64,000 nt of DNA, from NCBI GenBank assembly GCA_964540575.1, contig CAZINI010000009.1:10875-74874 (forward strand). The letters run 5' to 3'. The position numbers were made by a program, and so were the translations under genes. Each line of letters begins with the position of its first letter. Position 1 is the stretch's first letter. A model generated the notes under the pieces. It worked only from the letters and a program-made list of their open reading frames with translations, did not search any database and was not told where the DNA came from. Shown in pieces: positions 42,500 to 49,340 of the stretch. The stretch comes from UMGS1889 sp964540575. GTDB taxonomy: Bacteria; Bacillota; Clostridia; Oscillospirales; Ruminococcaceae.

Positions 42500-44443
42500 C
42501 TATTTCCTTGCGTGTTCTCTGACCTTGTTGTTTTTTATCTTGTACATAATTTTGTCGGCTATCTTGATATAGTCGTCAAGGGAACTGCCCTTTTCGGGTG
42601 TGACAATGTGAGTGCCGATACTGGCAGAAACCTTGTAATTTTTGCCGGAGGTGCTGTTGTAGTCGCTGAGATATTGGGTGACAGCCGCAACGAAATTCTC
42701 GCCCTCGGCTTCACTTTCCACGATACCCGCAGCGATAAATTCATCTCCGCCAAATCTGGCAACGATAAACCTGCCGCTGCATGCTTCTTTAAGGGCGTTG
42801 GAAACGGTGATTATGGCAATATCTCCCTCGTTATGACCGAACACATCGTTGATATATTTCAGCTCGTCCATATCCGCAGAAGCGACCAGCAGCTTTTTGT
42901 TTTCGCAAACGCATTTCTTGATAAAGGACGGAACCATTCGGTAAAAGCCCCGACGGTTGAATGCACCCGTCATTGAATCGTGGATATACATATCCTCCAG
43001 CTTGCGTACGGAAGCTCGCAGTTCGCCCTGAATCCTGACATTTTCCAGCACCAGCGAAAGATTTTTTCGCCAGGAGTTAAGGTTATAGAAGTTATAATAA
43101 TCCGAATTGGGACCGGTGCTTGTGTAGTCAACTACCATATATCCTATGCTTCTGTCCTGAAAATGCAGGGGCATAAATATCAGCGTTCCCAGCTCTTCGA
43201 TCTCTTTATTAAAATTCGGGATAAGTTCTTCGGAGGTGAAATCCCCCAAAGGCATAATTTCTTTATTCTCAACATATAAAAACGGAGAAATTTTTTCGGT
43301 ATAGCCCTCTCTGATATAGGCGTTGCGAAGCTCCTCATCATTGCCGAAAAGCACCTTGTCGGTATAATTTTCACAAAGGCAAATCCATATCTTTTTTGCC
43401 CAGACATACTCGATATATGGCTTTATCCGTTCGGCGGTCCTTTTCATAGACCCAAAGCCTGTAAGATCTTCGACCATACGGCTCATAACATTGGAGTAGT
43501 CATTCAAGCTTTCTATTTCCACATAAAGACGATGCTTGAGATCGTTATCATAACTGCCCGAGAATTTCTCACAGCCGCAGGATTGTGCGTAGATCATCTG
43601 CGGCTCGATCTCCGTTCTTTGGGGCGGCTCGCTGCCTTTGAATATCTCACTGAATATCCGTATGATCTCTTCGCCAACTTTTTCAATATTGAGCCGTCCC
43701 GTGGTGATGGACGGAGTGTGTACAGCCGCTTCCTTTATGCCATCGATACCGGAAACAGCAATATCTTCGGGGACTCTAAAGCCCAGTGAATTGAGCTTCG
43801 CACATACGCCAAGTGCCATTGAATCGTTGGCACAGACAAAAGCTTCGGGCATTTCCATTCCCGAATCGTAAAACCGCTGAACTGCTTCGGCGGCAGGGTT
43901 ACCCCAGAAATAGCCGTAATCCACCCGCTCGGGCTCGAATTTGATGCCGTGGGCTTCAAGTGCTTTTTTGTATATTTCCAGCCGCTGTTCGGATTGGGGA
44001 TTGTCCTTCATTCCGCTGATGAAATTTATTCTTGTAAATCCGTGAAAGTCAAGGAAATGGGACATAATATTTTCCATTGCGTTGTCGTAGCCCATAGCAA
44101 CAGTATAGCAGCCCTTCACGTCCATATCTATGGAAATGACGGGAATATCCGCTTCCTTGCAGCGTTCCACCAGCTTTTCCGTAACACCTTCGTGTTTTAT
44201 GCTCATGCTGACGATAACAAGACCGTCAAGCAGTGAGAAGTTGATAAGATTGTAGATATTGCTCTCTCCGAAATCGCCGGGATCACCGTTATAATATTTT
44301 GTAAAATCCTGAAAGACAGCAACGGAAAAGCCCGAAGCCACGGCAGCATAGGATATTGAGTTGAATATCTTAGTCTGATATTCGCTGTCGATACCCGAAA
44401 GGCAAAGTCCGATAACAGGCTTTTTTCCTTTGATTGTTTTCAT
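42500..44443 (-). CDS. Diguanylate cyclase with LacI-type sugar-binding sensor
   Basis: 647 residues. The first about 285 (KPVIGLCLSGIDSEYQTKIF onward, with VCANDSMALGVCAKLNSLGF and DIAVSGIDG) match the periplasmic-binding-like effector domain of LacI regulators, but without the HTH. A GAF-like middle (about 330-460) precedes a GGDEF domain (about 480-640). Its active motif FGGDEF (GGDEF 565-569) is intact. No signal peptide or membrane helix is seen, so a cytoplasmic sugar would tune c-di-GMP. It has no degenerate A-site, and no EAL domain is present. Confidence 0.85.
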   Translation of the reverse strand: MKTIKGKKPVIGLCLSGIDSEYQTKIFNSISYAAVASGFSVAVFQDFTKYYNGDPGDFGESNIYNLINFSLLDGLVIVSMSIKHEGVTEKLVERCKEADIPVISIDMDVKGCYTVAMGYDNAMENIMSHFLDFHGFTRINFISGMKDNPQSEQRLEIYKKALEAHGIKFEPERVDYGYFWGNPAAEAVQRFYDSGMEMPEAFVCANDSMALGVCAKLNSLGFRVPEDIAVSGIDGIKEAAVHTPSITTGRLNIEKVGEEIIRIFSEIFKGSEPPQRTEIEPQMIYAQSCGCEKFSGSYDNDLKHRLYVEIESLNDYSNVMSRMVEDLTGFGSMKRTAERIKPYIEYVWAKKIWICLCENYTDKVLFGNDEELRNAYIREGYTEKISPFLYVENKEIMPLGDFTSEELIPNFNKEIEELGTLIFMPLHFQDRSIGYMVVDYTSTGPNSDYYNFYNLNSWRKNLSLVLENVRIQGELRASVRKLEDMYIHDSMTGAFNRRGFYRMVPSFIKKCVCENKKLLVASADMDELKYINDVFGHNEGDIAIITVSNALKEACSGRFIVARFGGDEFIAAGIVESEAEGENFVAAVTQYLSDYNSTSGKNYKVSASIGTHIVTPEKGSSLDDYIKIADKIMYKIKNNKVREHARK

Positions 44444-44606
44444 AGCTTCAGCTCCTCTCCTGTGATTTCGGTTTTAGGCAGTATGCTGTAATGATCTCAA
44501 AACTATACATAAATATTATAACATATGACAGATATGAAGTTATAACCGCATTGTTAATTCTTTGTGACCTATTTGCCTTTACCGACATATTTATTGACCG
44601 AAAAAC

Positions 44607-44635
44607 TTGACAAAATCCGACGACTGTATTATAAT
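44607..44635 (+). promoter_or_regulatory. Promoter of the dCMP deaminase gene
   Basis: TTGACA (44607-44612) and TATAAT (44630-44635), 17 bp apart, about 19 bp before the start codon. Confidence 0.8.
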
Positions 44636-44653
44636 GTCTGTAAAGGGGTGAGA

Positions 44654-45139
44654 ATGATGAAATATCCCGATTACATATCATGGGACGACTATTTTATGGG
44701 AGTTGCCCTGCTTGCGGCTAAACGAAGCAAGGACCCGAACACACGGGTGGGTGCCTGTATCGTGAGCCGTCACAATATTATTATTTCAACAGGCTATAAC
44801 GGCTTTCCAAAGGGCTGTGATGACGATATTTATCCTTGGGACAGGGAAGGGGAATACGGCGAAACTAAGTACCCCTATGTGGTACATGCCGAGCTGAATG
44901 CTATCCTTAATTCGGAGGGGCGTTCGCTGTTGGACTCACGTCTTTATGTCAGTCTTTTTCCCTGCAATGAGTGTGCAAAGGCGATAATCCAGTCGGGTAT
45001 CAGCGAGATAGTCTATCTCAGCGATAAATATGCCGAGTCGGACAGCACCAAGGCTTCAAAGAGAATGCTGGCATCGGCGGGAATAAAGATCCGTAAATTA
45101 GAACCTAAAAATGAGAAGATAGAGCTTGAATATAAATAG
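44654..45139 (+). CDS. dCMP deaminase family protein (ComEB-like)
   Basis: 161 residues. HAELNAI and PCNECAKAI supply the zinc ligands and catalytic Glu of cytidine/deoxycytidylate deaminases, and NTRVGACIVS and GYNGFPKGCDD match the dCMP deaminase group. It would deaminate dCMP to dUMP for dTMP synthesis. Start at ATG 44654 or 44657 after AAGGGGTGAG. Followed 11 bp later by a small gene. Confidence 0.88.
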   Translation: MMKYPDYISWDDYFMGVALLAAKRSKDPNTRVGACIVSRHNIIISTGYNGFPKGCDDDIYPWDREGEYGETKYPYVVHAELNAILNSEGRSLLDSRLYVSLFPCNECAKAIIQSGISEIVYLSDKYAESDSTKASKRMLASAGIKIRKLEPKNEKIELEYK

Positions 45140-45150
45140 GAGGTATCATT

Positions 45151-45354
45151 ATGGAAGATAAAAACAAAATGAGCGAGCAGGAGCTTGTGGATATGCTGGA
45201 TAAGCTGTTTGATGAGGGCGGCGGACACGTTAATGTTCGTACCTCGGGGGACGGCGGCTTCAACGTTGACACATTCAGAGCCAGCGACGGTGCCTGCAAA
45301 AACGGTGCCTGCTTACAGCCCACAGAGTATCTCGACAAGTACGACAACGAATAA
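45151..45354 (+). CDS. 67-residue conserved small protein
   Basis: Acidic, soluble, with GGGHVNVRTSGDGGFNVDTF followed by a C-terminal CKNGAC and QPTEYLDKYDNE. AGGAGG supports the start, and a terminator follows, so it is very likely expressed with the deaminase. No family is recognised. The paired Cys in a short tail could bind metal or be modified, but no modifying enzyme is nearby. Confidence 0.65.
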   Translation: MEDKNKMSEQELVDMLDKLFDEGGGHVNVRTSGDGGFNVDTFRASDGACKNGACLQPTEYLDKYDNE

Positions 45355-45370
45355 GCGAGCTTTACAATTT

Positions 45371-45409
45371 CCGCCGAATGGGACGATTTCTGTTCGGCGG
45401 TTTTATTTT
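45371..45409 (+). terminator. Terminator of the deaminase operon
   Basis: CCGCCGAA and TTCGGCGG pair, then TTTTATTTT. Confidence 0.8.
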
Positions 45410-45420
45410 GGAAAATCCTA

Positions 45421-45449
45421 TTGACAATCATCGGAAAATAGTGTATTAT
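45421..45449 (+). promoter_or_regulatory. Promoter of the TetR gene
   Basis: TTGACA (45421-45426) and TATTAT (45444-45449), 17 bp apart. Confidence 0.75.
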
Positions 45450-45477
45450 TATGTAAATATAAAACGGGGGTCGGAAA

Positions 45478-46095
45478 ATGGGAAAGCTGGACGACAACAA
45501 AAGGCAAAAGCGTGATTCACTGCTTGAAACGGCGTTCAATCTGTTTATGACAAAGGGTATCAGCAAGACGTCTATTTCGGATATAGTTGAGCAGGCGGGA
45601 GTAGCAAAGGGCACATTTTATCTGTATTTCAAGGATAAATATGATATTTATGACAAGCTTATCTGCCACAAGGCAAGCGAGCTGTTCAGGCAGGCTGCTA
45701 TCGAAGTTAACTCTCAGCCGGACGGTATCCCAAGCTTTGAGGACAGAATGATATTTATCATCGAAAGCATTATAGACCAGCTTATCGCCAATCCCGATCT
45801 GCTGAAATTTATTTCAAAAAATCTCAGCTGGGGAATTTTCAAAACCGCTCTCAGCGTTCCTGCATACAACGAGGAATTTGATTTCAGTCAGCTTTACGGG
45901 AACTACCTTGCGAAAAGCTTAGAGAAATATTCCCAGCCCGAAATAATGCTTTTCACCATTGTGGAGCTTGTCAGTGCAACGAGTTACAGCTCCATTCTTT
46001 ACAGCGAGCCTGTGGACATTGAAACCTTGAAACCGTATCTTTTTGCCAATGTCAGAAGCATTATTCGTGATTTCCGAATTGATGATGAGAAATGA
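45478..46095 (+). CDS. TetR family regulator
   Basis: 205 residues. The N-terminal HTH is TSISDIVEQAGVAKGTFYLYFKDK (about 32-55). The ligand domain is unassigned. There is no divergent or downstream co-oriented target gene, so its regulon is not visible here. Confidence 0.88.
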   Translation: MGKLDDNKRQKRDSLLETAFNLFMTKGISKTSISDIVEQAGVAKGTFYLYFKDKYDIYDKLICHKASELFRQAAIEVNSQPDGIPSFEDRMIFIIESIIDQLIANPDLLKFISKNLSWGIFKTALSVPAYNEEFDFSQLYGNYLAKSLEKYSQPEIMLFTIVELVSATSYSSILYSEPVDIETLKPYLFANVRSIIRDFRIDDEK

Positions 46096-46145
46096 AACCA
46101 CCGTTCACAGCTGCCGCAAAGTAGCAGCGTGAACGGTGCTTTTTA
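46096..46145. terminator. Convergent terminator between TetR and lipoprotein genes
   Basis: CACCGTTCA and TGAACGGTG pair with an inner GCTGC/GCAGC helix; T-runs lie on the right and A-rich sequence on the left, so it can serve both genes. Confidence 0.75.
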
Positions 46146-47171
46146 GTTTATTCTGTATCTTTCCTGCGGCATTGAATTGTAAGTCTTTACTATGGATTTT
46201 GCGGCGGGGTCATCGAGAGTGCCCTCCCAGTCGCCCCATTCGCCGAGTGCGATAAGCTTGTTGTTTTCATCGACGATATAGAGAGTATCTATTCCCGCAT
46301 CACAGGCGGCATCGTCGCCCCTCATTTCCGCAGAAGTGTTTATTTCAGGTATTTTTTCAGTGCATTTCGCTATGTTTTTCGGGTCGGTATGGCTTACGGG
46401 ACGGGTCTTGAAATAGACCTCATCATAAAGAATATCGATAAGCGTTCGCTCGTCATCTTTATTTTCAAGACAGGCAAGGTCGTAGAAATAGGTATTTCCC
46501 AAGTCATCGATAAAGCTGCCGGAATGCTGATAGCCCCATGCATAATTAAAATAATCTTTGACAAAAACTATCCTGCCCTTTTCGAACTCTTCACCGTCTG
46601 CCGCATAGTTTTCGTCATAGCAGGGAGCGTCCCTTACTTCGGTAATATTTTCCTCGGAAATAAGTTCGGCGGAAAGAAGCTTAACGAACACAGAGGTCTG
46701 CCGCCCGTAACCTGTGCCGTACAGCGTTTTCTGTCCGTTTTTATCGAAAAGAAAGCCTCTGTCGGTGGTGTACACGCCGTCATTTTCGATAAACAGCGAA
46801 ACATATTCCATTTTGACAGTTTCGTCTGTTTCTTCGTTTTTGAATGTAACGGAATAAAATTCGGTGAGATAGTCGGTATCAACGGGTTCGGCTTCCTTAA
46901 AAGTTTCAAGTATTTCCCCAAGCTTTTCGATGCTTTCTGCTTCGGATATTTCCTTTTCGTAGGTGATACGCTTATCGGCAGAGTTTTCCGTGATTTTGCC
47001 GATAACGGTGAAGCCGCTGAGGTCGAAAGGTATTTCCGTTTCGGCGGCAGTCGATTCCATATTGCTCACAGTTGAACTGCTCTCGGGATTATCCTGCGGA
47101 AACTCATTATTACAGGCGGGGAGAACTGATGCGGTCAGAGCCGCAAGGAGAAGGGAAATTATCTTTTTCAT
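46143..47171 (-). CDS. Lipoprotein of unknown function
   Basis: 342 residues. The signal MKKIISLLLAALTASVLPAC ends in a lipobox with C20 as the lipid-modified residue. A Ser/Glu-rich linker (about 25-48) precedes a beta-rich outer domain with no known family. GGAGG is upstream. It would be tethered to the outer face of the cell membrane. Confidence 0.8.
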   Translation of the reverse strand: MKKIISLLLAALTASVLPACNNEFPQDNPESSSTVSNMESTAAETEIPFDLSGFTVIGKITENSADKRITYEKEISEAESIEKLGEILETFKEAEPVDTDYLTEFYSVTFKNEETDETVKMEYVSLFIENDGVYTTDRGFLFDKNGQKTLYGTGYGRQTSVFVKLLSAELISEENITEVRDAPCYDENYAADGEEFEKGRIVFVKDYFNYAWGYQHSGSFIDDLGNTYFYDLACLENKDDERTLIDILYDEVYFKTRPVSHTDPKNIAKCTEKIPEINTSAEMRGDDAACDAGIDTLYIVDENNKLIALGEWGDWEGTLDDPAAKSIVKTYNSMPQERYRIN

Positions 47172-47262
47172 ATTGCACCTCCGATAAATATGTTTACATA
47201 ATATACGTTTGAAAGGGGGTGTTTTTATGGCGGTTTAGCAGATTTTTTCGGTGAAAAATATG

Positions 47263-47706
47263 TTAACGGATATTTTCAAGAAACGCCTTTGCGGCGGCAT
47301 ATTTTTTCATACGTTCGGCAGTTTTTTCGGCAGGCTCGGAGTTTGCGGGAACTCTGGTAATATCGCTGTTGTGGGCAAGGTCGGCAAGCTTTACGGCTCT
47401 TGCTATTTTATTTTCGGACAGCTTTGCAACATAATCCATATAGTCCACGTTTTTGTCGTGAGTAAGGAGAGTGACGGCTTCGACGACTTCCTCGGGAAAT
47501 CCCTCTTTCCGCAAATCATCGGCGGTTGTGGGGGTGTCCTCGATAACGTCGTGAAGCATGGCGGCACAGGCGGTCAGCTCGTCAGTCATCTGCTCGGCGA
47601 GGTGGTATGGGTGGAAAATGTAGGGAATGCCGCCTCTGTCAAGCTGTCCGCTGTGGGCGTTGTATGCGTAAATAATAGCTTTTCTGGTCAAATCGGTGTA
47701 GATCAT
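47263..47706 (-). CDS. HD-domain hydrolase, stand-alone RelA/SpoT-like
   Basis: 147 residues. IPYIFHPYHLAEQM, MLHDVIEDT (HD plus ED) and VKLADLAHNSD are the metal-binding segments of the RSH hydrolase domain. There is no synthetase or TGS domain, so this may be a small alarmone hydrolase; other nucleotide substrates are possible. Its start overlaps the DUF1294 stop. Confidence 0.8.
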   Translation of the reverse strand: MIYTDLTRKAIIYAYNAHSGQLDRGGIPYIFHPYHLAEQMTDELTACAAMLHDVIEDTPTTADDLRKEGFPEEVVEAVTLLTHDKNVDYMDYVAKLSENKIARAVKLADLAHNSDITRVPANSEPAEKTAERMKKYAAAKAFLENIR

Positions 47707-47996
47707 AGAACAACTCTCCCCGTAAAAATAATATATATGTAAACCGAAAGCTGAACAAAAATTATCAGCGGAATTCCTATCATAAATCGTTTGTGCTTGG
47801 TTTTGTGCCTGGAAATAAGCATTGACATAAGCGTCCCCACAGCACCGCCTAAAAGCGAAACCGCAAACAGATTTTTCTCGGGAACACGCCATTTGTGCCG
47901 CTTCGCCGCCGATTTATCAACAGCCGACATAATAAATCCGACTATGTTCACGATGATGAAATATGCGGCGAGGACTGTTTTAATATCAAGCGTCAT
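47703..47996 (-). CDS. DUF1294 membrane protein
   Basis: 97 residues from ATG 47996 (CTGGAGA upstream). Three predicted membrane helices and the conserved DKSAAKRHKWRVPEKNLF with LLGGAVGTLMSM and RHKTKHKRF motifs identify DUF1294. Function is unknown. It overlaps both neighbours of a three-gene leftward operon. Confidence 0.85.
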   Translation of the reverse strand: MTLDIKTVLAAYFIIVNIVGFIMSAVDKSAAKRHKWRVPEKNLFAVSLLGGAVGTLMSMLISRHKTKHKRFMIGIPLIIFVQLSVYIYIIFTGRVVL

Positions 47997-49020
47997 TTTC
48001 ATTCTCCAGAATAACAACAGCCTGACTTTCCATCTGCTTGAAACGATACTCGAAAAGCTCCATGGGATATGCAGTTCGTCCTTTGAGGGGGTCGTTTACA
48101 TATACAAGCTTTTGGTCGAGGTCGTAGCCCGTCAGCACCATACAATGCTCATTGCGTATCCAGGTGATGACATTTCCCGTTTCCTTGTCTGTCCACTGCT
48201 TGTCGTAGTAGCATTCCTCCATATTTCCCGTTGCCCAAATGATAACGGGAATGCCGTTTGCAACATATCGGTAAAGCTGTTTTGGCTCACAGCCTGTAAT
48301 GTTTTTCACCTCTGCCGTTGAACCTTGGCTTGCAATGTAATTCTTTGCACAACGTTCGATAACTCCCGCAAAGCAGCCGTATGCAAATACCGAGGTAGGT
48401 TCGCCTACGAATACCTTTCGGTAGTCGCTGGCTCTGTATTCGCCCTTGTCAAGCCACTTTTCCGCAAGCTCGGTATGCGTTGCGGAAAATCCCGCATTCT
48501 GCAAAACCATTGCAAGGGAGGTGACCTCACAGCCTGTTGGAAGCTCGGGATTTTGGAGTATTCTCGGCACTTTTATAAACCATTTATCGGGCAGTGCGGC
48601 AATTCCCACAGAAACGTTCATCATTTTTGAAGTAAGCTCTATATTATTCTTTGAACGCACCATCACCGAATATTCGCCCACGGGCTTGCCGACGAATTTT
48701 ATTGAATAGGCGGACATATCGGCAAAGCTTTCGCCGCCGTCAAGGCTTATCTCATATTTATCGGACCTGTCGGGAGATATGATACGCACCTCAATGGCAC
48801 TGTCATTTCCGAGCCGCTGATGCTGTACTTTTACGGCGATTTTTATTTCCGAGGGTTTCTTAACTTCGACGGCTTCTGCGGTATGCTGCTTGTTTCTGTT
48901 TCTTATACGTTCAGCCGATGCTGTGACCTTTGATGTCGCTGCTTCCGCCTGAATTTCGGGTACTGTTCCGACCATAAGTACAGCTGCAAGAAGGCAGGCT
49001 GCTGTTTTTTTCATATCCAT
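47986..49020 (-). CDS. Secreted C39-like cysteine peptidase family protein
   Basis: 344 residues from ATG 49020 with TTTGGAGAT upstream. Signal peptide (to about EAEA, residue 27), an Ig-like region (about 60-155), then a Peptidase_C39_2-type domain: LPTGCEVTSLAMVLQ holds the catalytic Cys, and NEHCMVLTGYD with VNDPLKG the His and Asp/Asn positions. It would act at the cell surface; substrate is unknown. It heads the operon with DUF1294 and the HD gene. Confidence 0.8.
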   Translation of the reverse strand: MDMKKTAACLLAAVLMVGTVPEIQAEAATSKVTASAERIRNRNKQHTAEAVEVKKPSEIKIAVKVQHQRLGNDSAIEVRIISPDRSDKYEISLDGGESFADMSAYSIKFVGKPVGEYSVMVRSKNNIELTSKMMNVSVGIAALPDKWFIKVPRILQNPELPTGCEVTSLAMVLQNAGFSATHTELAEKWLDKGEYRASDYRKVFVGEPTSVFAYGCFAGVIERCAKNYIASQGSTAEVKNITGCEPKQLYRYVANGIPVIIWATGNMEECYYDKQWTDKETGNVITWIRNEHCMVLTGYDLDQKLVYVNDPLKGRTAYPMELFEYRFKQMESQAVVILENENDA

Positions 49021-49172
49021 AAAAATATCTCCAAATAAAAAATCTAAGCAAATTATACCATAAATATACAAAATTGTCTATATGCATATGTGATGAAACA
49101 TTTTTCGCATAAAAACGGCTACTCGGCGAATTTAACATTTTTCTTTATCATTGGAAATTGTTGTTTACGTTT

Positions 49173-49217
49173 TGATTTATAAATCATAACAAATTCATAT
49201 TTGGAAAATGGTATAAT
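49173..49217 (+). promoter_or_regulatory. GH3 promoter region with a 14-bp palindrome
   Basis: TATAAT (49212-49217) follows a perfect palindrome TGATTTATAAATCA (49173-49186). No good -35 is visible at 17 bp, so an activator may bind the palindrome; this is inference. Confidence 0.45.
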
Positions 49218-49230
49218 GAATACGATTACA

Positions 49231-49318
49231 ATACTAAACATTCATTGAATTATGGGAATCACTCGGTACAAAAACACATATACGCAAATTTTTGTGCCGA
49301 TTTCTTCTCCATAAGTAT
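49231..49318. repeat. Hairpin element copy B in the GH3 leader
   Basis: 88 bp starting ATACTAAA and ending ATAAGTAT. Nested stems TTATGG/CCATAA and TCGGTACAAAAA/TTTTTGTGCCGA, internal loop GAATCAC opposite TTTCTTCT, apical loop CACATATACGCAAA. The loops match copy A while stem bases differ and still pair. It lies in the 5' leader of the GH3 gene. Confidence 0.78.
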
Positions 49319-49340
49319 ACTCGTGTTGGGGGAATATTTT

